Below, one piece after another: positions 1-8,230 of a DNA stretch of 10,398 nucleotides. A model generated the notes under the pieces. The model ran no database searches and was not told the DNA's origin. It worked only from the letters and a program-made list of their open reading frames with translations. The DNA is taken from contig JAEWMY010000008.1 of assembly GCA_023393015.1 (NCBI GenBank), positions 1 to 10,398 of the forward strand. Reading direction: 5' to 3'. The translations under genes were made by a program, and so were the position numbers. This stretch comes from Spirochaetota bacterium. Lineage in GTDB: Bacteria; Spirochaetota; Spirochaetia; Treponematales; Treponemataceae. Positions within the stretch are counted from its first letter, which is position 1; each line of letters starts with the position of its first letter.

Positions 1-38
1 AAACCGCGTTAGCGATTTGCCACCTTACACCGTTTTGA

Positions 39-84
39 CGTCTCGAGAATCCGTCAGGATTCTCATGACGCTTTAAACAGCGTC
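39..84 (+). terminator. Tandem overlapping hairpins, possible terminator of a gene to the left
   Basis: GAGAATCC (45-52) and GGATTCTC (57-64) form a perfect 8-bp stem with a 4-base loop. It can be extended by CGTC (39-42) pairing with GACG (67-70). A second perfect 6-bp stem, GACGCT (67-72) with AGCGTC (79-84), shares bases 67-70 with that extension, so the two cannot both form fully. On the + strand a pyrimidine run with several T follows (85-104), but not a clean T-tract. It could end a + strand gene left of the window, or be a conserved RNA structure. Confidence 0.35.
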
Positions 85-224
85 CTTCTTTCCCTTCCCT
101 TTAGTTTCAAAGACCGTTTCGCCTTCCTGCGGCAAGACCGCGCGAGGCAAGTATATCGAACCTCCGTTACGAAGGCTGGATAGCATAGAGTGTTGTAAGC
201 TTTCTTTGGATAATCAACCGTACC

Positions 225-236
225 GCGCCAAGGCGC
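225..236. repeat. Short GC palindrome
   Basis: GCGCC (225-229), AA, GGCGC (232-236) is a perfect dyad with a 2-base centre. The centre is too short for a good RNA loop, so a protein-binding dyad is as likely as a hairpin. No promoter could be placed beside it with confidence, so it may be chance in GC-rich DNA. Confidence 0.2.
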
Positions 237-294
237 AAAAACCGTATCTCATATCAAAGAACCGCGTCGTTTTCTCCGTTCTTCGTACCGACGC

Positions 295-354
295 AACGGA
301 GGTATATATATCACCAACGCACGGTGATGGTCAATAGCCTCCGTTCCTTTTTTT
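295..354 (+). terminator. Rho-independent terminator-like hairpin reading on the + strand
   Basis: AACGGAGG (295-302) pairs perfectly with CCTCCGTT (338-345). Nested inside is a second stem, ATCACC with GGTGAT (about 310-327). The outer stem is followed by CC and seven T (348-354), the pattern of an intrinsic terminator for + strand transcription. The T-tract runs into the TAA stop of the minus-strand gene ending at 353. On the minus strand the same hairpin lies directly behind that gene but has no T-tract after it, so there it would be at most an mRNA-stabilising 3' structure. No + strand gene upstream is visible, so the transcript it would end is unknown. Confidence 0.6.
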
Positions 355-694
355 ACGTTTTCTTTTTCTCGTCGGCCGAACCGTCCGACCGCGAAGCGTA
401 GGAAGCCATTCGTCTGTCCAGGGCCTCGCTCGCCGTCCTGACCTTTTCCATTGCCGCGGCTACGTCGGGATCCGTATCAAGCACCGGGCTTCTCGCTACG
501 AGCAACGCGTACGTCACGGCGCCCAGCACGGCGCGCGCGTCCTCGAGCCGGCGCTCGAGCCGCAGTATGTCCACGCGCTCGATCGCGCCGTCTCCCGCTT
601 CCCGTACGAAGTCCGCTCCCTTTTTCGCGCCGTCTATTACGGCGTCGATGCCCTTACGGGCGTATTCCTTGAATCGCTCGGTATCGATCGTCAC
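353..694 (-). CDS. Small helical hypothetical protein, last gene of the operon
   Basis: A 113-residue protein with no signal peptide or obvious membrane segment, so probably cytoplasmic. I do not recognise the family. The chain looks almost wholly helical and charged: an amphipathic first part (residues about 1-40), then a coiled-coil-like stretch around RLERRLEDARAVLG (about 46-60) leading into VTYALL, a Pro/Asp break, a second helix (about 79-98) and a Lys-rich end (DEKKKT). The helix, then LG..xYxLL, then helix layout resembles short coiled-coil proteins common in bacteria, but this is shape only. The start is GTG at 692-694, chosen because AGGGG sits 7 bases before it; the upstream phosphatase gene stops only 4 bases away, so the two are surely cotranscribed. 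A role with the phosphatase is inferred from position alone. Confidence 0.75.
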   Translation of the reverse strand: MTIDTERFKEYARKGIDAVIDGAKKGADFVREAGDGAIERVDILRLERRLEDARAVLGAVTYALLVARSPVLDTDPDVAAAMEKVRTASEALDRRMASYASRSDGSADEKKKT

Positions 695-698
695 GCAA

Positions 699-3600
699 TT
701 ACCCCTTTTTGCGAACGGCGAGAATCGTCAAATCGTCATACTGATCGTCCTCGCGAATCCGCGTGTAGTAGAGATACTCGCCGAGTTCGGGATGATCCCG
801 CCTCGACGAGCAATACAAGCCGTACTGCCGGAAATGACGCGACAGAAAACCGTCGATTTTCCTGTCGACCTGTACGCGATCGAAGTCCGTCGTGGATCGG
901 TCAGCGTACATACGAAAAACCTTCTCGACGGAAACGAGCGCCAGGATCGCCTCCTCGAGGGTTCCCTCGCAGGAGGAGAAATCGAATTCGTACCGCACGG
1001 GACCTTCCGGATTGTGCCATTTCTCGAGCGTAAACGAGGAATGCGAGAATACCGCCTCTATGATCGCGTTAACCCGCTCGGGACCCAATTCCTCGTTGTC
1101 CTGCCCGACGGAATGGTTGCCGTGCGCGGCTTCGCTCTCCAGTCCCGGTTCAGCGCAAGTCATGACCTGGAGGTCGGGCGTGCGGAAGAGTCGTTTCGCC
1201 TCCTCGATTCCGTCGGTGTAGAGGAACAACACGTCGCCGGGAGAAAGCTTCACAGTCTCGACGCCGAAACCGCCCTTCATGTCGACCATGAACGTGGGAA
1301 ACACGCCGGCGGCGGAACTTTCCCTGAGCGGCAGCGTCTTCATGCGCCGTTCGGCGGCGGAATACATATGAATGAGATTGTCACCCGCGTTGCAAAAGTG
1401 GACGGCGCCTGATGCCGAGTCGAATATGCAGAGCGTAAAGGCGGCGAATCGCCCCTTGAATCCGCGAGATTCGATCAGGTCGTTTATACGCGAGACTATG
1501 TATCCGAGCTTATAGCCGTTTTTCTCGTACTTCCAGTCCTTGAAATAATCGAGGAAGAGCGTCGCTACCTCGACCATGATGAGCGCCGCGGGAACTCCCT
1601 TGCCGGCGACGTCGCACTTGATGATCGCGTAGTGCCGGTCGTCAAGCTTTATATAATCGAAGTAGTCTCCCGATACGCCCTTTGCCCCCTCGTAATACCC
1701 GAAGAACTCGGCCTTGTCGTCCGAAGTGCTGCCGGAGGAAAGCTTGCGACCCTCGTCGTTGGTCTCGAGAGGTATGAACATCTTCTGCACTTCCTTACCG
1801 ACGGTAAGGTCCTTGGACGCGGCCGCGGCGCGCACGAGACCGCGGGTCATGTCGTTGATCGTCTCGCCGAGAAGCCCTATCTCGTCCCGCGAACGGAGCG
1901 TGATCTCCTTTCCCTCGAGCGCTTCCTTGTCCTCGGTATCCCGTATCATGGCGACGTGCGACGCGAGTTTCCTGACGGGCGAGATGATGATCGACGCGAG
2001 TATCAACGCCCCGATGACTCCCATGATTACCGCGAATAGGGCGATATACGCCGTCGTCTGAACGAGCGCGCTTCTGTCGCGGTCCATCGCCGCGAGCAAC
2101 GACTCGGTCGATACGCCTACGCGAACGGTACCGTTCACGTAGTTCGAGCTCGAACCGCTTCTGTACAGGACAGGTTTGAAGAACACGTACTTCGTATTAT
2201 CGCGCGAAAGGGCGTCGGGGTCGTACGCGGGCCACGAGCCCGAACCCCGTACGGAAAGACTCGAAAGCTCCGCGGCGAGACGTTCCTCGAGCTGTCTCGT
2301 TATTACCTGTATTTCGTCGCGTCGTCTGACCGACTCGGCGTCGACGCTGAGCGCGAGGCTCCGTCCTTCCTGCGTGAGCGCAACGATACCTCTCGAAAGT
2401 TCGCCGACGGCACGCTCCGCCTCGGAATTGAGGACGGCGACGCGCGACGCTATTTCCTCGTTTTCGCCGCCCGAAAGGGCCGATCGGCCCGGTTCCAGAC
2501 GTTCGGTGTCGATCCTCGAGCCGAGGTCGGGATCGTTCGACGCCCACACGAAATCGATTCCCGCGACGGAACCGCCCGCGCCGCCGCCTGTGATTGTCGC
2601 GTACGTCGCCTCCTCGAGGGCCGATATCTGCGAAGGAAGGAAGCCGAGCTCGAGCAGGTTCTCGCTCGGCAAATACGCGCGCGCGCCCGAGGAAAGGCTT
2701 TCGAGAAGGACGCTTACCCGCGACTCGAGGCCCCGGGCGAGCGTTCTTTCCTGATTCGCGGAAAAGCGCACGCCGAGCGGAATGGACACGATAAGGACGA
2801 CCGAGATGACGAGCGTCGTCGTGAAGAACGCGAGTTTGAACCTGAGGCCGACACCCTTTCGTTTCAGGGCCGCGGCGCGTCGTTTACGTTCTGAGGGCAT
2901 GATGTCTCCTGTCAATAAGGCGCGAACTTCGTCGCGCACGGCGAACGTGTCCCTCGCTGCGAGGGACACGCCGCGCGCGGACGCGACGAGAACGAGAATG
3001 GCGAAAAGAAGGAGCGAAAGCGAAAGCGCGCGTCCCGCGTCGAACGGCGATCCGCGGGAGCCGTCCGTCCGTTCCCAGGACGGCGAAAACTCGTACCGGT
3101 AATCGCCCAGCTTGACGGTGCCCGTCTCGCTGACGGCGAGAAGCTGCCTCGACGGCGAAAGCCCGCGAGCGGGATGCGAGACCACGACGCGGTACGATCC
3201 CTCGTCGAGATCGTCCGGAACGCGGGCGGTAATGAGGCGGTCGCTCGCGACGTCAAAACCGCCCGAGGATCGGCTCAGGGTCACGTCCCACGGGGCGACG
3301 CCGTCACGGTCGATATGGATGTCCCCGACGAGACCGCCTTCGGAGAAGCCGCGGCCCACGATAGAGACGGTAAGCCCCCCCGTTTCGTCCTTCGTGAGGT
3401 CGACGGAGTCGATCCTGGTAACCGGCTTGTACTTGTCGAGGGCGATATACCTCACGGTCGGTTCGCCGACGTTGCCGACTTTGTCGACGGCGGCGACGGA
3501 AAGGGCGTAGAGTCCGTTATCCTGGTTCTCGAAGGTCGCGACCGGCTCCTTCGACCGGATGACGGGCGCGGGCGGGGTCGGCTCGAAACCGCCCGCCGCC

Positions 3601-5291
3601 TCGGCGGGATCGACGCGGCCTGAAGAATCGGCGAAGGCGCGGACCTTCGACAGGGGCGCGACGAACTCGAGGTTCCAGGCATAGCCCGCGATGGAGTCGT
3701 CTTCCGACGGAGCCCACTTGAGCGAGAATGTGTTCGATTCGAGGAAGCCCTTCTCGTCGGGAACGCCCGCGAAAACGACGGGCGGCGCGGGGGGCGTCGT
3801 GTCCTTCACGTACTCGGCGTACACGGGATCGGACCAGTTGCCGGCATAGTCGACGAGGCGAACTCCGAGAAACCAGGCTCCGTCCTCGTCCGCGGTTTTC
3901 GTGACGCGCGTTTCGGAAGGAAGGCTCTGCACGGTCTTCGGCACCTCGGGGGGGGCGTTCCGAGACCAGGCGATCGAATACCCCGCGGTTCCGGAGGAAT
4001 CCTCCGGAAGCCTGAGGTTAAACCGGACGACCTCTCCGCGTCCCGTCGCGCCGGAGACGAATCCCACCGGCAGTATCTCGGGCGCGGGGGCCGTTCGGTC
4101 GGGAGCGAGCCTGACGATCCGGTACTGACCCCGTCCGAGGTTTTGCTGCCAGTAAGTTTCGAGGGTATCGTCTACCGGCAGGATACGGCCGAAAACCGAG
4201 TCGATCGAGCTTTTCGAAAGGTCGTCCTCCGACCAGAGAAAGCCTTCCTTGCGGGCGAGATACACGCGGTTGATTCCGCGACGGTTGTCGAACCAGACGA
4301 CTGCCGGTGAGCCGGAGAGTTCGACGATGTCGGGATCGTAGCAATACCCCTCGTCCGCGGATATCCGCTCGACGGGACCGGTTATCTTTCCGTCGGGCCC
4401 GACGTTCGCGTGATAGATGGCGTATTTTTCGTTCGCCGTACGGGCGCGTTCCCACACGAGCGATATCGCCCCCTTGACGACGAGCATCTTGGCGCGCTGG
4501 TTGTGGTATCCGGTATAGGCGACAGAGGGAGGGGCTCCGGGATCGACGAAACCCGTTATGAGCGCGGGACTCGACCAGGACCTGCCGCGGTCGCGCGAAA
4601 CGGTCGAGTACAGCTGATAGGAGGATCGCCCCGTTTCGTCGTGAAAGGCCTGGAATACCACGATGTCCTGCCCGTTTACCGCGGTATGCGTCGGCAAGAA
4701 AGCGCGGCGGCGGGAAGAGGCCGGACCGAAGGGAGCGAGGGTCGGCCATGAGATCCCGTCGTCGGAGCGGGACATGACCATGACGAAGTTGTTGTCGGTT
4801 CCGTACGTCGCGAAAAGGAGATACCCGCCGTCCGAACGGACGAATACGCGCGGGGCGAGAAGACCCGTACCGCCGCCGTCGATAACGGTCGAGACGAAAC
4901 TCGCCCCGAGGTCGTTCGACGTTAGGACCGTAACCGAGTTTACGCCGCTCGCCACGGGAACGATGATCCCGCCCTTGCCGTTCACGGTAACCGAGGCGAT
5001 CGAGGGGACCTCTCCGGCGTAGGCGAAGGGTCCGGCGAAACGCTCGCGGTCGAACCATCGTTTTCCGTCGAAGACGCGGCCGGACAGCCAAATCCTTCCC
5101 GAATCCTTCGTCTCGCTCTCCACGTCCTGCCAGACTATCGCCGAAACAGAGCCGTTCGTAGACGATGACGGGAAGCGGCTGTCGCGCGAGCTGACGGTCT
5201 CGGGAGCCTCCCAAAAGAAATCGCGGGAGGTAGCCTGAAAGGAAACAAGGGAGGACGCGAGCAAGCACGCCAGAACGGTTCGCCTCATCAT
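699..5291 (-). CDS. Membrane receptor with beta-propeller, FN3/IPT-like domains, HAMP and SpoIIE/RsbU-type PP2C phosphatase
   Basis: A 1530-residue signalling protein. In order: signal peptide (1-22); sialidase/BNR-like propeller (about 25-390) with Asp-boxes SNDLGASF, SDDGISW and SRDRGRSW near residues 123, 172 and 231; two FN3-like domains (about 400-620); an IPT/TIG-like domain (about 625-720); membrane helix 1 (about 755-776); a Lys/Arg-rich cytoplasmic loop; helix 2 (about 818-841); an extracytoplasmic sensor region (about 842-1079); helix 3 (about 1080-1103); HAMP (to about 1155); linker EVQKMFIPLE; PP2C domain (about 1195-1530). Metal-binding motifs are intact: GVSGDYFD (Asp1209), DVAGKG (Asp1227), YTDG (Asp1360), YDDLTI (Asp1519/1520). 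Such phosphatases usually dephosphorylate a Ser/Thr-phosphorylated STAS partner; none is encoded here. The ATG overlaps the stop of the upstream TPR gene (ATGA), suggesting translational coupling. Ligand and target are unknown. The PP2C domain carries a long insertion between Asp1360 and Asp1519. Confidence 0.9.
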   Translation of the reverse strand: MMRRTVLACLLASSLVSFQATSRDFFWEAPETVSSRDSRFPSSSTNGSVSAIVWQDVESETKDSGRIWLSGRVFDGKRWFDRERFAGPFAYAGEVPSIASVTVNGKGGIIVPVASGVNSVTVLTSNDLGASFVSTVIDGGGTGLLAPRVFVRSDGGYLLFATYGTDNNFVMVMSRSDDGISWPTLAPFGPASSRRRAFLPTHTAVNGQDIVVFQAFHDETGRSSYQLYSTVSRDRGRSWSSPALITGFVDPGAPPSVAYTGYHNQRAKMLVVKGAISLVWERARTANEKYAIYHANVGPDGKITGPVERISADEGYCYDPDIVELSGSPAVVWFDNRRGINRVYLARKEGFLWSEDDLSKSSIDSVFGRILPVDDTLETYWQQNLGRGQYRIVRLAPDRTAPAPEILPVGFVSGATGRGEVVRFNLRLPEDSSGTAGYSIAWSRNAPPEVPKTVQSLPSETRVTKTADEDGAWFLGVRLVDYAGNWSDPVYAEYVKDTTPPAPPVVFAGVPDEKGFLESNTFSLKWAPSEDDSIAGYAWNLEFVAPLSKVRAFADSSGRVDPAEAAGGFEPTPPAPVIRSKEPVATFENQDNGLYALSVAAVDKVGNVGEPTVRYIALDKYKPVTRIDSVDLTKDETGGLTVSIVGRGFSEGGLVGDIHIDRDGVAPWDVTLSRSSGGFDVASDRLITARVPDDLDEGSYRVVVSHPARGLSPSRQLLAVSETGTVKLGDYRYEFSPSWERTDGSRGSPFDAGRALSLSLLLFAILVLVASARGVSLAARDTFAVRDEVRALLTGDIMPSERKRRAAALKRKGVGLRFKLAFFTTTLVISVVLIVSIPLGVRFSANQERTLARGLESRVSVLLESLSSGARAYLPSENLLELGFLPSQISALEEATYATITGGGAGGSVAGIDFVWASNDPDLGSRIDTERLEPGRSALSGGENEEIASRVAVLNSEAERAVGELSRGIVALTQEGRSLALSVDAESVRRRDEIQVITRQLEERLAAELSSLSVRGSGSWPAYDPDALSRDNTKYVFFKPVLYRSGSSSNYVNGTVRVGVSTESLLAAMDRDRSALVQTTAYIALFAVIMGVIGALILASIIISPVRKLASHVAMIRDTEDKEALEGKEITLRSRDEIGLLGETINDMTRGLVRAAAASKDLTVGKEVQKMFIPLETNDEGRKLSSGSTSDDKAEFFGYYEGAKGVSGDYFDYIKLDDRHYAIIKCDVAGKGVPAALIMVEVATLFLDYFKDWKYEKNGYKLGYIVSRINDLIESRGFKGRFAAFTLCIFDSASGAVHFCNAGDNLIHMYSAAERRMKTLPLRESSAAGVFPTFMVDMKGGFGVETVKLSPGDVLFLYTDGIEEAKRLFRTPDLQVMTCAEPGLESEAAHGNHSVGQDNEELGPERVNAIIEAVFSHSSFTLEKWHNPEGPVRYEFDFSSCEGTLEEAILALVSVEKVFRMYADRSTTDFDRVQVDRKIDGFLSRHFRQYGLYCSSRRDHPELGEYLYYTRIREDDQYDDLTILAVRKKG

Positions 5292-8230
5292 AGTTGGGAA
5301 TCAATCCTCTTCTTCAAATCGATGATCTTGGAGGAATTGCGACTCCTCGGATTTTGCATGAGCTGTTCGACGAGCGCGGAGGCGGTGATCTTGTTGCCCT
5401 TCTGAAGCTCCTGGACGGCCGTTTGGTACTTTGCCTCGTCGGCCGCAGAAAGGACGGCGACGGACTGGCCGCCCATCGAGGTCCGCACGCGGTCGATGAG
5501 CGCGACGGCCTGCTGGTTGTCCGGGTTGAGGCGAATCGCCTCGTCGAGCTGGTCGAGCGCCACCTGGAACATGCTCCTCGTGTTCGCGTCGAATATCCTT
5601 CTCGCGGACCGCGTCAATTCGGTCGACCGCTGAACGGCCGCGGGATCGGGCGGCGGGATCTTGACGCCGAGATAGATTTCGACTTCGTCGAGAAGCCGCT
5701 TGAGCCCCGGATAGTTCGGGTCGATCTCGTAGAGGTCGAGAAGATCGCCGTACGCGGTTTGTCTCTCCGTGCGGTAATTTGCCCTGATGTATTCTACCTT
5801 TTGGCTGAAGAAAAGCTTGAAGGCCGCGGCGTCGATGAGTTGGTCGATGCGGAGCGTCAACTGGCCCGCGTCCTGATTGAGCGGATACACGAGTTGCAGC
5901 TGCTGCAGTTTCTCCTTGGCCTGTACGAACACGCGAATCGCCTCTGCCCGGTTGCCCGAGGCGAGCAAGACCTTGCCCTCGCCGTACAGCTGTCCCGCGC
6001 TCGACAGTATCTGGCTCATCTGCGGATACAGCGGCGCGGAAACCGGTATGCTTCGGCCTGTTTTCATCGAAAGCGCCGTATTGACGATGTTGAGCCAGTT
6101 TGTCACCTCGGCGTTTTCGTCGACGTTGGTCGCGCTCCACCGCGTCTTCGCCTGGGTGAACACCTGTTCCGCCTGATCGAAGTTCCCGAGATAATAGAAG
6201 TTCCTTCCCGACGATATGAGCGCGCGGACCTCGCGGATAACCGCCTCGTTCTCGATCCTGGTTATCTCGGCGCCGAGACCCGCGAGACGCGCGTCGCTTT
6301 CCTTCCGGAGCGTCGCCGACTCCTGCCACTCCAGGGACTTGTTGATCCGTTCCCGCGCGCGTTCGAGGTTGTCGCGCGCGCCCTGGAAATCACCCCGCTT
6401 GAGGGCGGCTTGGGACTGCAGGTATCGCAAGTCCGACTCCTGCTTGGCGAGATTCGCCTGCAGGATGCGCGAGTTCGCCTGAGTGATGCCCGAAGCGGCC
6501 TCCGCGTCGAGGGCGTCGAGCCGCGCGAGGCTGGCGCGCACGGATTCGACGTTCCTGGCGTATTCCTGATCCTGGCGGACGTATTGGGGCACTTGACCCA
6601 TGGCCGTCAGGAGATTCTGCAAGACGCGCCGATCGGCCGCCACGCCGGCGCGCACGCGGTTGTAGGCGGCGAGCGCCTCGGCCGGGTAATAGACGGTCCG
6701 CTCGGGAGTCGACGTCTCGCCTCCGGGAGGGGCGATGGTGCCGTTGAGATACCCTCCCCCGCTTTCGTACTCGGATCGCCAATCCCCTTCCATGAGGGTG
6801 GCGGAACGTTCCTGATGGCTTGACGACGCGCGATACAGGTTTATCTGACGCTCGGCGAGCAAGGCCGCCAGTTCGTCGCGTCGCTTGTTGAAGCCCTCGG
6901 TGTATCCCGGAATCACGGGGAGCGCCGCGACCGGGCGGGACACCTCGTCGAGACGACGCGATATCGCCTGATATTCGCCGACGTATCCGGTGTTGACGCG
7001 AACCGTCACGGTTCGGCCCGTTCGCAAGAGTTCTGCCGAGGGCGTTTCCGGCGGCACGGTCGCGGCCCGTCCGCTGACGGCGTAATACTCGTCCCATACG
7101 CGGGCGAGCGATTTCATCCCGCCGACGAGTGACCCGAGCGAGCGGTACCGCAGTACGGTTCCGTTAGTGTCCCGAGCGCCGTACATGTCGCCCCGATACG
7201 AGAATCCCCTGGCGGCGGTCGGCATCGTCGCTCCGAGCGAGGCGAACTGGGCCGCCCGGTCGAGGCTCGCCGTCGCCGATTCCACGGCGTCCGCCCCTAT
7301 CCCCTCGTAGGCCTCGTTCCAGTACCGACCGATCGTGTCGTCGAGCGCGGAGTTCATCCCGTCCATCGCGACGTTCCATTGGGCGTCGAGGGCGCCGAGC
7401 ACCCCCTCGAAACGATCCGCGGTCTTTCTTCCCATGGTAAAGCGTTGGGCGAACGGCAGGAAAGAGTTATCGGTGGTTTCCTCCCCCGGATTCTGCTGTT
7501 TGAACGTGTCTTCGAAAAACCATCCGTTACCGGCTACGCGATTGCGTTCCTCGGAATACCCGTCGAGCTCGGCGGCGAACACCGTGTAGGCGGCGGTAGC
7601 CCCGGAGGGATTACCGGCCGCGATTTCAGTCCGCACCGCTTCCGAGGAAGCGACGAACGAGGTTTGCCGGGCCGAGTGCGCCGACAGGGCGTTCATAATG
7701 GCCCCGAGCCGGGAATTGACCGTCGCGACGAGATTCGGATCGCTCGCCTCGTCGAACTCGTTTTTGTAGAAGGAATACCCCTCGGTGAACGTCCGCGCGG
7801 CCTCGACATACCGACCCTCGTCGATGAGGCGGTTTCCGCGCGTCATGATATCGTCGAATTTCGCCCGATAGTAGGTGAACTGCGCCGCGGCTTTCGTCTC
7901 CGTGATGAACTCCTGCGTCGCCTCGTTCGGGTTTTTCTCGAGGGTTTCCAGGTTCGCTATCTTGTCGAGCTTCTTTTGGTCGTTCAGGGGTTCCTGTACG
8001 AGCGTTTCCAGGAGCGAGTGCGCCTCGTCGTTATAGTTTTCGCGCATGTTCATGATGCGCCTGACGCGCTGTTGCGCGCCGTCGAAGTCCTTGGGATTCT
8101 CCGTCATGTACTGGGCCAGTTCGAGGATGGCGGCGTTATAGTTGCGTTCCTTGATGAGACGATCCACCTTCGGAAGTCCCACCTCGGGATTTCCCCCGGC
8201 GACGATCATGGCCGGTATGAGGAGAATCAT
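5288..8230 (-). CDS. Exported large TPR-repeat protein, first gene of the operon
   Basis: A 980-residue, mostly helical protein with scattered TPR-like units: about 23-53 (RNYNAAILELAQYM), 129-159 (GRYVEAARTFTEGY), 608-635 (KRGDFQGARDNLERARERI), 671-698 (YLGNFDQAEQVFTQAKTRW), 743-774 (ASGNRAEAIRVFVQAKEKL), 884-911 (VALDQLDEAIRLNPDN) and 928-961. TPRs usually mediate protein-protein contacts; no enzyme motif is seen. The middle (about 160-600) is less repetitive. The N-terminus as given (MILLIPAMIVAGG) is a hydrophobic core without the usual Lys/Arg head. The same frame continues upstream as IKKVAFATC, giving a proper signal peptide, but has no ATG, GTG or TTG there before a stop at 8297-8299, so the true start is uncertain (see 8257-8283). 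It is most likely periplasmic or envelope-attached; no lipobox Cys is evident. The stop overlaps the start of the phosphatase gene, arguing for a shared function. Confidence 0.85.
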   Translation of the reverse strand: MILLIPAMIVAGGNPEVGLPKVDRLIKERNYNAAILELAQYMTENPKDFDGAQQRVRRIMNMRENYNDEAHSLLETLVQEPLNDQKKLDKIANLETLEKNPNEATQEFITETKAAAQFTYYRAKFDDIMTRGNRLIDEGRYVEAARTFTEGYSFYKNEFDEASDPNLVATVNSRLGAIMNALSAHSARQTSFVASSEAVRTEIAAGNPSGATAAYTVFAAELDGYSEERNRVAGNGWFFEDTFKQQNPGEETTDNSFLPFAQRFTMGRKTADRFEGVLGALDAQWNVAMDGMNSALDDTIGRYWNEAYEGIGADAVESATASLDRAAQFASLGATMPTAARGFSYRGDMYGARDTNGTVLRYRSLGSLVGGMKSLARVWDEYYAVSGRAATVPPETPSAELLRTGRTVTVRVNTGYVGEYQAISRRLDEVSRPVAALPVIPGYTEGFNKRRDELAALLAERQINLYRASSSHQERSATLMEGDWRSEYESGGGYLNGTIAPPGGETSTPERTVYYPAEALAAYNRVRAGVAADRRVLQNLLTAMGQVPQYVRQDQEYARNVESVRASLARLDALDAEAASGITQANSRILQANLAKQESDLRYLQSQAALKRGDFQGARDNLERARERINKSLEWQESATLRKESDARLAGLGAEITRIENEAVIREVRALISSGRNFYYLGNFDQAEQVFTQAKTRWSATNVDENAEVTNWLNIVNTALSMKTGRSIPVSAPLYPQMSQILSSAGQLYGEGKVLLASGNRAEAIRVFVQAKEKLQQLQLVYPLNQDAGQLTLRIDQLIDAAAFKLFFSQKVEYIRANYRTERQTAYGDLLDLYEIDPNYPGLKRLLDEVEIYLGVKIPPPDPAAVQRSTELTRSARRIFDANTRSMFQVALDQLDEAIRLNPDNQQAVALIDRVRTSMGGQSVAVLSAADEAKYQTAVQELQKGNKITASALVEQLMQNPRSRNSSKIIDLKKRIDSQL

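Larger units (their letters stand above)
1..352. other. Noncoding region with several inverted repeats
   Basis: No convincing gene is visible here. One frame on the + strand is open from the left edge to a TAA at 74-76, so the tail of a gene lying to the left is possible, but nothing in those 24 codons is recognisable. The stretch is richer in A+T than the genes and holds a hairpin at 45-64, a second at 67-84, a short palindrome at 225-236, a 6-bp stem at 264-269/289-294 and a terminator-like structure at 295-354. The 8-base word CCTCCGTT occurs at 161-168 and 338-345, a near copy (TCTCCGTT) at 273-280, and its inverse at 295-302. I could not assign the region to a known RNA family. Confidence 0.6.

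Noticed and set aside
150..170. GGTTCGA on the minus strand resembling a tRNA T-loop
   Set aside because: The flanking bases do not form a 5-bp T stem, and no anticodon arm or acceptor stem could be found around it.
567..1412. + strand open frame of 281 codons opposite the phosphatase domain
   Set aside because: The opposing frame encodes the intact PP2C motifs, so this is a compositional shadow; no family features are visible in it.
5060..5291. RFP(S) near the N-terminus of the receptor as the sialidase RIP motif
   Set aside because: The match is short and the catalytic Arg triad, Tyr and Asp of true sialidases could not be placed, so only a propeller-like fold is claimed, not sialidase activity.
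4018..5304. Minus-strand 428-codon frame overlapping the N-terminal part of the receptor
   Set aside because: It is a shifted frame of the same region, extremely Arg-rich and low in complexity, while the overlapping frame has a signal peptide and Asp-boxes.
5294..6823. Long + strand open frame of 509 codons opposite the TPR gene
   Set aside because: It lies wholly inside a well-supported minus-strand gene with recognisable TPR units. Long antisense frames are expected in GC-rich DNA; its product is Arg/Leu/Val-rich without any recognisable domain, and it has no clear start context.
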